Assembly: GCA_012026925.1 (NCBI GenBank) | Contig: VEPJ01000237.1 | Span: forward strand, 1 to 45,735 | Source of the DNA: Gammaproteobacteria bacterium | GTDB taxonomy: Bacteria > Pseudomonadota > Gammaproteobacteria > Steroidobacterales > Steroidobacteraceae | Direction: 5' to 3' | Length of the DNA: 45,735 nt | Shown: one piece after another, positions 24,223 to 32,814 of the stretch | Layout of the letters: each line of letters opens with the position of its first letter | Numbering within the stretch: position 1 is the first letter of the stretch | Position numbers and translations under genes: made by a program | Notes under the pieces: generated by a model | Seen by the model: the letters and a program-made list of their open reading frames with translations, nothing else | Databases searched by the model: none | Told to the model about the DNA's origin: nothing

Positions 24223-25472
24223 GACGACTCGCGACATCCGGTCGGAGTGCGGTCGCGCTGCTGGCGTTCGCGGCCGCGTCGCTGGTCGCGGGCTGCATGG
24301 TGCAGGACCAGCGCCCGATGGAGCGCGTCCGCGCGCAGAAGGCGACCACGGAAGTCCCGCAGGACGAGCTGCTCGACGTCGCGGTGCGGCTCTTCGACCC
24401 GAACGTCCCGACCGATCCCAAGAAGCAGGAAGCGGAGGGCATCTACCCCGAGGTGCGCAACGCCGAGTCGCGCTACATCCCGGTCGTCATCCGCGACACG
24501 CTCGAGGGGACCGGCGAGTGGGGGCAGGTTCGGGTGCTGCCGCGCGACTCGACCGACATGGACGTGTACGTGGACGGCAGGATCCTCCAGTCCGACGGTC
24601 GCGACCTCGAGCTCGACGTCACCGTGAGCGACGCGTCCGGCCGAGTCTGGTACCGCAAGACCTACGAGGGCGAGGCCGACACGCGTGCATACAAGGACGT
24701 GGTCGGCAAGCCGCGCGATCCGTTCGAGAACGTCTACAACACGCTCGCGAACGACATGCTCGCCGCGCGTGCCAGGCTCACGCGGGAGCAGCGGGTGCAG
24801 CTGCACGAGATCGCGGACCTGCGCTTCGCGGCGGACCTCGCGCCGTACGCGTTCGGTCCCTACCTCGCCCGCGACCGCAAGGGCATGTACACGGTGACGC
24901 GCCTGCCCGCGCCGGACGACCCGGTCGTGCAGCGCATGGACCGGATCCGCGAGCGCGACTACGCGCTGGTGGACACGCTGAACGAGTACTACACGAACTT
25001 CGGCGACAGCATGTCCGGCCCGTACACGAACTGGCGCAAGTACAGCTACGAGGAGCTCGAGGCGCAGTCCCTCGCCAGGCGCCAGGCGCTCACGCGGCAG
25101 GTCCTCGGGGCCGTCGCCGTCGTGGGCGGCATCGTCGCCGGGAGCAACAGCAACAGCAGCGCTGCGGCAGCCGCCTCCACCGCGGCAGTCATCGGCGGCA
25201 TCTACGCGTTCAAGAGCGGCCTCGACCAGCGCGCCGAGATCAAGACGCACACCGAGTCCCTGAAGCAGCTCGGCGACTCGTTCCAGTCCGAGGTGCAGCC
25301 GATGGTCGTGGACGTCGAGGGCCGCACGCTGCAGCTCAAGGGCTCGGCCGAGGAGCAGTACACCGAGTGGCGACAGCTGCTCAAGCAGCTCTACGAGAAC
25401 GAGACCGGCCTGCCGGCCACGACCGGCACGGTCGCTTCCGACGGGGCGAAGCCCGGGGCTGCCAAGCCCTGA
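24219..25472 (+). CDS. Putative lipoprotein with glycine-rich hydrophobic segment
   Basis: A 417-residue lipoprotein (lipobox LVAGC, Cys26) starting at a GTG that overlaps the previous stop by four bases. The N-terminal part (about 40-160) has a mixed alpha/beta pattern (SRYIPVVIRDTLE, DVYVDGRILQSDGRDLELDV) like small periplasmic CsgG/PelC-type folds, but that is only a resemblance. A helical middle follows. A glycine-rich hydrophobic stretch (about 293-335, including VVGGIVAGSNSN) could insert into a membrane or oligomerise as a glycine zipper. It directly precedes the kinase gene (19-base gap). Confidence 0.78.
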   Translation: MRRLATSGRSAVALLAFAAASLVAGCMVQDQRPMERVRAQKATTEVPQDELLDVAVRLFDPNVPTDPKKQEAEGIYPEVRNAESRYIPVVIRDTLEGTGEWGQVRVLPRDSTDMDVYVDGRILQSDGRDLELDVTVSDASGRVWYRKTYEGEADTRAYKDVVGKPRDPFENVYNTLANDMLAARARLTREQRVQLHEIADLRFAADLAPYAFGPYLARDRKGMYTVTRLPAPDDPVVQRMDRIRERDYALVDTLNEYYTNFGDSMSGPYTNWRKYSYEELEAQSLARRQALTRQVLGAVAVVGGIVAGSNSNSSAAAAASTAAVIGGIYAFKSGLDQRAEIKTHTESLKQLGDSFQSEVQPMVVDVEGRTLQLKGSAEEQYTEWRQLLKQLYENETGLPATTGTVASDGAKPGAAKP

Positions 25473-25491
25473 GCGGCGCGGCAGGTCCTGC

Positions 25492-27825
25492 ATGACCCTC
25501 GAGAGCGGGCAGGTACTCGCTGCGCGGTACGCGCTGCTGCGCAAGGTCGGCGACGGCCGCACTGCGGAGGCCTGGCTCGTGCGCGACCGCGAGACCCGGG
25601 CGGACTGCGTGCTCAAGATCCTGCGTGGGGACCTGGCGGCGCGCACTGACGAGCGCGAGCAGTTCGAGCGCGGCGCACGGCTGCAGCGCGACATCGAGCA
25701 CGCGAACGTCCTGCGCTGCGTCGCACTGCACGACGGCGGGATCACGTTCGCGGTCTTCGACGGCGGCCTCGTCGCGGACTGCTCGCGGCTGCGCGGCGCG
25801 GGTCTCGCTTCGTTGCTGCCGGTCCTGGAGCAGGTGGCGAGCGGACTCGCCGCGGTGCACGCGCGCGGGTTCGTCCACCGCGACGTCAAGACGGCGAACG
25901 TGCTGCTCGCCGAGGACGGCCGCGCGATGCTCACGGACTTCGGGCTCGCGTCGCGCATCGGGGATGCCGCCGCCGTCGCGGGCGGATCGCCGTTCACCTC
26001 GAGTCCGCAACAACTGGCAGGCGCGCCGCCGGCGATCGCGGACGACGTCTACTCGTTCGGCGCGCTGGCGTACGAGCTGATCTCGGGTTACCCGCCGTTC
26101 TATCCGGACGCGGACGCCGCGCGCGCGGCCGGCGAGGCCCCGGTACTTCCGGCCGGTCGGGGCACGGTGCCGGCCGGGCTGCAGGATCTCGTGCGCCGCT
26201 GTCTCGCGCGCCGTGCAGAGGACCGACCGCGGGACATGAGCGATGTGCTCAGCACGCTCCGGTCGGTATCCTTGCCGCAGGACGCGATCGCGCCCGCGGC
26301 GCCGGACGCCAACAGCGTCGTGCTTCGCGCGCCGACGCCACCGCCGCCGGCGATCGAGCCTCGGTGGACGCGACCGAAGTCGTCCGGCCCGAGCGCCACA
26401 GAGTTGCGCTCGCAGGGCTTCCGGCGCGGGCTGCTTGCTGCCGCGTTCCTGTTCCTGGTGCTGGTGGCTGGCGGCGTGTTCTTCGTACTGCCGCAGTGGG
26501 TCGAGCGCCGCAGTCCGACCGTGGCCGCACCGCTTGCGGCTTCACCGAGGTCCGAGCCTGCTGCGCCCGCCGCTCCCGAACCGAACCTCGAGCAGCTTGC
26601 CGAGTTGAAGCGGCAGTTCGACGAGGCGCGTCCCGCGACCGCCGCCCGGCTTGCAGCGCTCGAGGGGCGCGGCGCGGCGACTTGGGGTGGGGAACAGTTC
26701 TCCCGAGGCAAGCAGCGACTGGCGGAGGCCGACGCCGCCGCCGGCAAGCGCGACTTCGGCGCTGCCTTGGCTGCATTGCGCGAGGCGGAGAAGGACCTCC
26801 AGGCGACCGAGCAGCGAGCACAGGCGACCCTGCGCGCGGCGCGTGCGGCGGGCCTCGCCGCCATGGACGCGGGCGATGGCACAGAGGCGCGCAGGCAGTT
26901 CGGCCTGGCGCTCCAGGTCGATCCCTCGGACGCTGCCGCCAGGCGCGGGCTGCGTCGAGTCGAGACGCTCGACGACGTGCGCAGGTTGCTCGCGGAAGCG
27001 GCGGAATTCGAGCGCACCGGCAATGCGACCGAGGCGCAGAAGTCATATCGCCGGGCGCTCGAGCTCGATCCGGACACGGCGGCGGCTCGCAACGGTCTCG
27101 CGAGGCTCCAGGCGCAGGCGACCGGCAATGCGTTCGGTGCCGCGGTTGCCGAAGGCCTCGCCGCACTTGCGCGCAAGGACTACGGCGCGGCGCGGGCGGC
27201 ATACGAACGCGCGGGCCGCATCCGGCCAGACGCGCCGGAGGTCAAGGATGGACTCGCGCAGGTCGAGCGCGCCCTTGGCGACAGGAGCATTGCAGAACAC
27301 CTGGCCGCGGCGCAGAAGGCAGAACGGGACGAACAATGGAGCGTCGGACTCGCGGAGTACCGCAAGGCCCTCGCCCTCGACCCGAACCTGCTCGCGGCCC
27401 AGCAGGGCGTGGAACGCACCGAGCCGCGTGCGATGCTCGACGCGGAACTCGCCTCGTACCTCGAGCGGCCGGAACGTCTCTTCTCGAGCGACGTGCGGGG
27501 CGCCGCGCGTGCGACGCTCGCGAGGGCCGCCGCGGTGCCGAGCCCGGGCCCGGTGCTGACGCGCCAGACGAGCGAGGTCCGCAACCTGCTCGCGTCCGCC
27601 GAGACGCCGGTCCGCGTCGCCATCGCCTCCGACAACCTGACCGACGTCACGATCTACCGCGTCGGCAAGCTCGGCGTCTTCGAGCGCAAGGACATGGACC
27701 TGCTGCCCGGCCGCTATACCGTCGTCGGCACGCGCGCCGGCTATCGCGACGTGCGACGCGAGTTCACGATCATGCCCGGCCGCGAGCCGCCGTCGCTCGT
27801 CGTCCGCTGCGAGGAGCAGATTTGA
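25492..27825 (+). CDS. Transmembrane serine/threonine protein kinase with periplasmic TPR-like and PEGA-like parts
   Basis: A 777-residue Hanks-type kinase. The cytoplasmic domain (about 10-262) has the glycine loop VGDGRTAEAW, VLKIL with Lys42, catalytic HRDVKTAN (Asp131, Lys133, Asn136) and DFG (149-151), so it should be active. A Pro-rich linker leads to one membrane segment (about 313-334). The periplasmic part (about 350-690) is Ala/Glu-rich tandem helices in TPR-like repeats, with motifs such as ALELDPDTAAARNGL and ALALDPNLLAA recurring. A C-terminal PEGA-like module (LLPGRYTVVGTRAGYRDVRREF) closes it. It presumably phosphorylates Thr targets read by the FHA proteins encoded downstream. 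No PP2C phosphatase is encoded nearby. Confidence 0.9.
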   Translation: MTLESGQVLAARYALLRKVGDGRTAEAWLVRDRETRADCVLKILRGDLAARTDEREQFERGARLQRDIEHANVLRCVALHDGGITFAVFDGGLVADCSRLRGAGLASLLPVLEQVASGLAAVHARGFVHRDVKTANVLLAEDGRAMLTDFGLASRIGDAAAVAGGSPFTSSPQQLAGAPPAIADDVYSFGALAYELISGYPPFYPDADAARAAGEAPVLPAGRGTVPAGLQDLVRRCLARRAEDRPRDMSDVLSTLRSVSLPQDAIAPAAPDANSVVLRAPTPPPPAIEPRWTRPKSSGPSATELRSQGFRRGLLAAAFLFLVLVAGGVFFVLPQWVERRSPTVAAPLAASPRSEPAAPAAPEPNLEQLAELKRQFDEARPATAARLAALEGRGAATWGGEQFSRGKQRLAEADAAAGKRDFGAALAALREAEKDLQATEQRAQATLRAARAAGLAAMDAGDGTEARRQFGLALQVDPSDAAARRGLRRVETLDDVRRLLAEAAEFERTGNATEAQKSYRRALELDPDTAAARNGLARLQAQATGNAFGAAVAEGLAALARKDYGAARAAYERAGRIRPDAPEVKDGLAQVERALGDRSIAEHLAAAQKAERDEQWSVGLAEYRKALALDPNLLAAQQGVERTEPRAMLDAELASYLERPERLFSSDVRGAARATLARAAAVPSPGPVLTRQTSEVRNLLASAETPVRVAIASDNLTDVTIYRVGKLGVFERKDMDLLPGRYTVVGTRAGYRDVRREFTIMPGREPPSLVVRCEEQI

Positions 27826-30305
27826 GCGTCGAACTCGTGCTGAAGGAACCGCTCGGCGAGCGCGCTCTCTCCGGCAGCGACTTTCCGCTGTCGATCGGCG
27901 GTGCGGGCAGCCACGTCGTCGTGCCGGCTCCGTCGGCCGGGGCCCTGGCGTGGCTCGCGCTGCACGACGGGCAGCTCTTCGTCCAGCCGGCGCACGAGGA
28001 GGCGGCGGTCCTGCACAACGGCGCGCGCATCGCGGGCTCGACGTGGCTGCGCGGTGGAGACGTGCTCGACATCGGCGGCGGTCGCCTCAGGCTGCGCGTC
28101 GATGATGGACGACGCACGCTCGAGGTGATCGCGGGCGCCCCGGGCAACGTGACGGCGCCACCGGTCGTCACGGCTTCCGCGAGCCTGTCCGGCGCAGGAG
28201 CAGAGGAGGACGAGCACATCGAGCCCGTCGCATTCCGGCCGGCCGCCGGGGAAGCGAAGACGGATCGCCGGACGTGGAATGCGCGCCGCGTCGCGGTCGC
28301 TGCTCTCGCCGCGCTGCTGGCCGCGATCGCGTCGTTCATCTTCACGTCCACCCCCGTGCAGGTCGAGATCGAGCCGGCCCCCGACCGCGTCGCATTCGAG
28401 GGACGCTGGCCGGCGCTGCGCTTCGGATCGAGCTATCTCGCCCGACCCGGGCAGTACACGCTCCATGCAGAAAAGGCGGGCTACGCGGCGCTGCGGGCGC
28501 CGGTCTCGATCGGCCCGGACCGCGGGCGGGTCCTGAGCTATCGGTTGCAGGCACTGCCGGGCCGCCTGCGCATCGTCCTGCCCGTGCCCGGAACGGTGAG
28601 CGTGGACGGTCGCACGGCCGGGAAGGCGCCGGGCGAAATCACGCTCGCAGCCGGCGTGCACAGGCTCTCGATCGACACGCAGCGCTACCTCGATTTCACC
28701 ACCGACGTGCGCATCGAGGGCTTCGGCAAGCTGCAGACGCTCGAGCCGAAGCTGACGCCGGGTTGGGCCCGGGTGTCGATCACGAGCGAGCCTTCGGGCG
28801 CCGAAGTCCGCATCGCGGGCCAGCCCCGCGGCACCACTCCGCTCGAGATCGAGCTCGACGCGGGATCCTACGGCCTCGAGTTGCGGCGCGACGGCTTCAA
28901 ACCGTGGTTGAGCGACATCCAGGTGAAGGCCAACCAGCCGCTTGCGGTCGGACCGGTCCGGCTCGGCCTGCCGGACGGCCGTCTCGTCGTGCGCAGCCAG
29001 CCTGCGGGTGCGAGCGTCACGATCGGCGGGGCGTATCGCGGTCGCACGCCGCTCGAGCTCGACGTGCGGCCGGAACTCGCCCAGGTGGTCACTGTTGCGC
29101 GCGATGGCTACGAGACCGCGACGCGCGAACTCTCCGTCGGCGCGGGCAAGAGCGCCGTGGTGGAGGTCGCGCTGAGCCCGATCCTCGGCGAAGTGATGGT
29201 GCGGGCGAATCCACCGGATGCGCAATTGCTCGTCGACGGGGAGCCGCGCGGCTCCGCGAACCAGACGCTACGCCTGCCGGCGACACGCCACTCGCTCGAG
29301 ATCCGCCGGTCGGGGTACGCGCCCTTCAAGACCACCGTCACGCCGCGCCCCGGCCTGCCGCAGAACGTCGAAGCGACGCTGCTCGAAGGCGTCTCGCCCG
29401 TCGCGCCGGCTGCCACTTCGGCAGGCGCTGGCAGCGCCGCCGCGGGGCCGGGCGCCGCAGCAACGACCGACCTCGTCGCGCTGACGCCGACGATCCGCAC
29501 GAAGACGGGGCTGGAGCTCAAGCTCGTGCCCGCCGGAGCCTTCACGATGGGCAGCCCCAGGCGCGAGGCGGGGCGGCGCGCGAACGAGTCGCAGCGTCCG
29601 GTGGAACTCAAGCGCCGCTTCTATGTCGGCGTGCGCGAGGTCACCAACGCGGAGTTCCGCCAGTTCCGTCCCGAGCATCGCTCCGGCTTCGTGATGCAGA
29701 CGACGCTCGATCTCGACCGCCAGCCGGCGACGAGCCTGAGCTGGCAGGACGCCGCGGCCTACTGCAACTGGTTGAGCGCGCAGGAAGGCCTCGCTCCGGC
29801 GTACGAAACGAAAGGCGGCAAACTGGTGGCCGTGAGCCCGGCGCCCAACGGGTACCGCCTGCCGACGGAGGCGGAGTGGGAGTGGATCGCGCGGGGCGTC
29901 GGCGGCGGGATGCGCAAGTATCCGTGGGGAGATGCCCTGCCTGTGCCGGCCGGCGCCGGGAATTTCGCGGATCGATCGGCGCAGGCGCTCGTGCCGCTCG
30001 TGATTCCCGACTTCGACGACGGATTCGCGGCGACGGCGCCGGTCGGGTCGTTCGCGCCGAACCCCGCCGGCTTCTACGACCTCGGCGGCAACGTCGCCGA
30101 GTGGGCGCACGACCTCTACACTGTGCAGCCGCCGGCCAGCTCCGTGGCCGTCGATCCCGCGGCGACCGGAGAAGGCGCACTGCACGTCATCCGTGGCTCG
30201 AGCTGGAAGAGCTCGGCCGTGACCGAGCTCAGGCTCGCCTACCGCGACTACGGGGATGGGAAACGCAATGACGTCGGATTCCGCATCGCGCGTTACGCGC
30301 AGTAG
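27822..30305 (+). CDS. FHA-like/TM/PEGA-repeat/SUMF1-domain fusion protein
   Basis: An 827-residue protein that starts at a TTG overlapping the kinase stop (TTGA), with GAGGAG just upstream. Residues 1-95 look like an FHA domain (PLSIGG, LRGGDVLDIGGGRL) but lack the phosphothreonine-binding SRxH motif. One membrane segment lies at about 155-176. Residues 180-522 hold four to five PEGA-type beta repeats (for example SEPSGAEVRIAG and SQPAGASVTIGG). Residues 558-825 are a SUMF1/formylglycine-enzyme-like domain (MGSPRREAG, YRLPTEAEWEWIARG, YDLGGNVAEW, HVIRGSSW, DVGFRIAR) without the paired catalytic cysteines. It is therefore likely a periplasmic binding/sensor protein, comparable with TagR of type VI secretion. 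Confidence 0.87.
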   Translation: MSVELVLKEPLGERALSGSDFPLSIGGAGSHVVVPAPSAGALAWLALHDGQLFVQPAHEEAAVLHNGARIAGSTWLRGGDVLDIGGGRLRLRVDDGRRTLEVIAGAPGNVTAPPVVTASASLSGAGAEEDEHIEPVAFRPAAGEAKTDRRTWNARRVAVAALAALLAAIASFIFTSTPVQVEIEPAPDRVAFEGRWPALRFGSSYLARPGQYTLHAEKAGYAALRAPVSIGPDRGRVLSYRLQALPGRLRIVLPVPGTVSVDGRTAGKAPGEITLAAGVHRLSIDTQRYLDFTTDVRIEGFGKLQTLEPKLTPGWARVSITSEPSGAEVRIAGQPRGTTPLEIELDAGSYGLELRRDGFKPWLSDIQVKANQPLAVGPVRLGLPDGRLVVRSQPAGASVTIGGAYRGRTPLELDVRPELAQVVTVARDGYETATRELSVGAGKSAVVEVALSPILGEVMVRANPPDAQLLVDGEPRGSANQTLRLPATRHSLEIRRSGYAPFKTTVTPRPGLPQNVEATLLEGVSPVAPAATSAGAGSAAAGPGAAATTDLVALTPTIRTKTGLELKLVPAGAFTMGSPRREAGRRANESQRPVELKRRFYVGVREVTNAEFRQFRPEHRSGFVMQTTLDLDRQPATSLSWQDAAAYCNWLSAQEGLAPAYETKGGKLVAVSPAPNGYRLPTEAEWEWIARGVGGGMRKYPWGDALPVPAGAGNFADRSAQALVPLVIPDFDDGFAATAPVGSFAPNPAGFYDLGGNVAEWAHDLYTVQPPASSVAVDPAATGEGALHVIRGSSWKSSAVTELRLAYRDYGDGKRNDVGFRIARYAQ

Positions 30306-30609
30306 CCGCCAGCTGCGGCTCGCCATCGTCCTGTTCGCTGCCGGGCTCGCGGCGGTGACGGCACTGCGCGCCCAGGAGACGTCCAAGCCGGCGCCCGCCC
30401 CGACGAGTGCTGCGCCGAACTCCCCCGCGACGGCCGCCGCCGGAAAGAACCTGCCTGCCGAGGTGAAGTCGCCGCCCGCGGAGGACGCCGCGTCGCCTGC
30501 GGGTGCCACCGATCGCAAGCCTGCTGCGCCTGGCTCCTCCTCCGCGCATTTCGAGCCGAGCGAGAAGGTGCGTCCCGATTTCGACGTGTCCTTCCCCGTC
30601 GACATCTGA
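30268..30609 (+). CDS. Small exported Pro/Ala-rich protein, function unknown
   Basis: A 113-residue protein that overlaps the end of the preceding gene by 38 bases. A basic N-terminus and one hydrophobic segment (LAIVLFAAGLAAVTALRAQ) form a signal peptide or signal anchor. The rest is Pro/Ala/Ser-rich and disordered, ending in a short conserved-looking tail FDVSFPVDI. GGGA upstream favours ATG 30268 over ATG 30256. It sits between the SUMF1-fusion and the channel subunit genes, so it may be a small accessory linker of the complex. I do not recognise a family. Confidence 0.62.
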   Translation: MTSDSASRVTRSSRQLRLAIVLFAAGLAAVTALRAQETSKPAPAPTSAAPNSPATAAAGKNLPAEVKSPPAEDAASPAGATDRKPAAPGSSSAHFEPSEKVRPDFDVSFPVDI

Positions 30610-30629
30610 TACCCGGAGAGTCCCGCCGC

Positions 30630-31436
30630 ATGGCCAGAATCAACGCCCGCGCCCCGAGTGAGTTCCTGTTCAGCTTCTTCTCGCTGATCATCATCACGAT
30701 CGTGGTTCACGCCGCGTACGTGACTGTGATCCGCCCGCGCGCAGCCGCGGTGCTCGCGGAGCAGCGCGCGGCGATGAAGAAGGACCCGAATTACGTCGCC
30801 GAGCGCTCGATCTACGTCGTGCTGAAGGACTGGGAGCAGGAGTCCGAGGTGATCCTCGGCCTTTGGGCCTTCGCGATCATCGGTTACAAGGTCTGGAACG
30901 GGCGGCGGGAACGTGCACTGCTCTCGCGCGACCTCGTCCACGTTCCCGAAGGCATGAGGATCCTGCCGGAGGACACGCGCGAGTACGCGCGTCCGCTCGA
31001 GGCGCTGCCGCCCGCGGAAGCCGAGTGCCTGCTGCCGCGCGCGCTGCTCGTCGCGCTGTACCGCTTCGGCGCGACCCGCAACGTGCAGGACGTGTCCGAT
31101 GCCGCACGCGGCGTCTGCTCGGCCGAGGCCGACCGGCTCGACTCCGAGCTGTCGATGCTGCGCTACATCGCCTGGGCGATCCCCGCGATCGGGTTCATCG
31201 GCACCGTGCGCGGCATCGGTGACGCCCTCGGCGAGGCGCACAAGGCGGTCACCGGCGACGTGTCGGGCGTGACCGAGGGCCTCGGCACCGCGTTCAACTC
31301 CACGCTCGCCGCGCTGCTCATCAGCATCGTCCTGATGTTCCTGCTGCACCAGCTGCAGCTCGCGCAGGAGCGTCTCGTGCTCGACAGCGAGACCTACCTC
31401 GACCGCAACCTGATCCGCCACATGCAGATACGCTGA
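30630..31436 (+). CDS. MotA/TolQ/ExbB family proton-channel subunit
   Basis: A 268-residue inner-membrane protein with hydrophobic segments at about 12-34, 73-88, 178-196 and 218-242. The last two carry the family core: AIPAIGFIGTVRGIGDAL (GT motif in segment 3) and GLGTAFNSTLAALLISIV (segment 4, with a conserved-type Thr). Family members form pentamers around a dimer of B subunits and use ion flow to do mechanical work across the envelope (flagella, Tol-Pal, ExbBD, Zorya). A large cytoplasmic region lies between segments 2 and 3. The likely B subunits are the two TM/vWA proteins encoded at 32801 and 33889. Confidence 0.87.
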   Translation: MARINARAPSEFLFSFFSLIIITIVVHAAYVTVIRPRAAAVLAEQRAAMKKDPNYVAERSIYVVLKDWEQESEVILGLWAFAIIGYKVWNGRRERALLSRDLVHVPEGMRILPEDTREYARPLEALPPAEAECLLPRALLVALYRFGATRNVQDVSDAARGVCSAEADRLDSELSMLRYIAWAIPAIGFIGTVRGIGDALGEAHKAVTGDVSGVTEGLGTAFNSTLAALLISIVLMFLLHQLQLAQERLVLDSETYLDRNLIRHMQIR

Positions 31437-31440
31437 GCCG

Positions 31441-32814
31441 ATGACGCTCGCCCTCGAGATCAACGACGTCGGACTCACGCTGGCTGCGGACGGCGAGGTC
31501 CTGGCCGAGGAGCCCGGTTACGCGATGCTGGACGGCGCGGCGCCCGACACCGGCGCGGCGGCGGCCCGGCGCGCGCGGCTGAAGCCGTTGTTCGCGGACA
31601 CGCATTACTGGCAGGACCTCGGGACGTCGCCGTTGCCTCGCCCCATGCCGGCCGCGTCCACGGCCGCCGAGGTGGCGTTCGCGCAGCTCGCGGCGCTCGT
31701 TCGGCCGCACCTCGCGCACGGCGCCGAGGCCTTGATCGCTGCGCCGCCCTGGTACACGCGCGAGCAGCTCGCGCTGCTCCTGGGCGTGGCGCAGGAAGCG
31801 GGCCTGAAGCCGGTCGGGCTCGTGGACGCCGGCCTGGCGGCAGCGTCTCTCGAGCCCGCCCCGGAAAGCGTCCTGCACCTCGAACTCTCGCTGCATCGCG
31901 CCGTGCTCACCGTCCTCGATCACGCCGGCGACCTGCGCCGCACGCGGTTCGATCTCCTGCCGCAGCACGGCTGGCTCTCGCTGCAGCAGGCGTGGCTCGA
32001 CATGATCGCCTCCGCATTCGTGCGCAAGACACGCTTCGATCCGCTGCACCAGGCCGCCACGGAGCAGCGCCTCTGCGACGGGCTTGCGGGATGGCTCGAA
32101 GCGCTGCGACCCGGGGGCTCGGTCGCGATCGAGGTCGAGTCGGGCGGCGCGACCCACGCGATCGAGCTCGACGCCGGGGATTTCGCGCAGGCGGCTGCGG
32201 CCACCTACGACGAATACGCGCGTATGCTGCAGCGCGCGCGACCCGCGGGCAGCCCGCTGCACGTTCGTCTCTCGCACCGCTTTGCGTCGATGCCGGGCCT
32301 CGCCGACCGGCTCGCCGAAATCCGTGACTGCGAGGTGGTCCGCCTGCCGCGCGGTGCCGCCGCGCTCGGTGCGCTGGCGTACGAGCCAGTCCTGCGCCGC
32401 GGCCAGCGCGGGCTCGCGCTCGTGCAGCACCTGCCGGTTCCGCTGCGCGTCGGCACGACGCGCGGGGTTTCGCAGCCGCCCGCGGTCCCCGTCGGGCAGC
32501 GGCCGACTCACGTCGTGCTGGCGAGCCGCGCCTACCGCATCGGCACGCGCCCGCTGACGCTCGGTTCCGAGGTGCCGCGGGATCGCCGCGCACTGCCGCT
32601 CGAAAGAGGCCCCGGCATTTCCCGCGCGCACTGCACGTTGTCGAGCGAAGACGGCGCCGCCTGGCTCGAGGACCACAGCACGTACGGTACGTTCGTGAAC
32701 GGTGATCGGGTCGCCGGACGCGTCGAACTGCGCGCGGGCGACCGGCTCAGGATCGGCAGCCCCGGCGTGGAGTGCGAACTCGTCCGCGTGGTGGACGACG
32801 ATGGCGCGGCGTAA
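31441..32814 (+). CDS. Degenerate actin/Hsp70-like protein with C-terminal FHA domain
   Basis: A 457-residue, probably cytoplasmic protein. Residues 1-335 resemble an actin/Hsp70 ATPase fold. LEINDVGLTLAADGE sits where the first phosphate loop would be and VLHLELSLHRAVLTVLD where the second would be, but the glycines and acidic residues that bind nucleotide are missing. Residues 360-450 form a canonical FHA domain: RIGTRP, GISRAHCTL (Ser394, Arg395, His397), DHSTYGTFVNG (411-421), LRAGDRLRIG. It should bind phosphothreonine, most simply on the operon's kinase or its targets. It starts 4 bases after the channel-subunit stop and overlaps the next gene by 14 bases. Confidence 0.82.
   Translation: MTLALEINDVGLTLAADGEVLAEEPGYAMLDGAAPDTGAAAARRARLKPLFADTHYWQDLGTSPLPRPMPAASTAAEVAFAQLAALVRPHLAHGAEALIAAPPWYTREQLALLLGVAQEAGLKPVGLVDAGLAAASLEPAPESVLHLELSLHRAVLTVLDHAGDLRRTRFDLLPQHGWLSLQQAWLDMIASAFVRKTRFDPLHQAATEQRLCDGLAGWLEALRPGGSVAIEVESGGATHAIELDAGDFAQAAAATYDEYARMLQRARPAGSPLHVRLSHRFASMPGLADRLAEIRDCEVVRLPRGAAALGALAYEPVLRRGQRGLALVQHLPVPLRVGTTRGVSQPPAVPVGQRPTHVVLASRAYRIGTRPLTLGSEVPRDRRALPLERGPGISRAHCTLSSEDGAAWLEDHSTYGTFVNGDRVAGRVELRAGDRLRIGSPGVECELVRVVDDDGAA

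Noticed and set aside
29490-30305. Active formylglycine-generating enzyme
   Set aside because: The SUMF1 domain lacks the catalytic cysteine pair and no sulfatase gene is nearby.
29268-31478. A 736-codon minus-strand open frame across the SUMF1 domain and channel subunit genes
   Set aside because: The plus strand encodes recognisable SUMF1 and MotA/TolQ motifs over the same bases; the minus frame has no domain.
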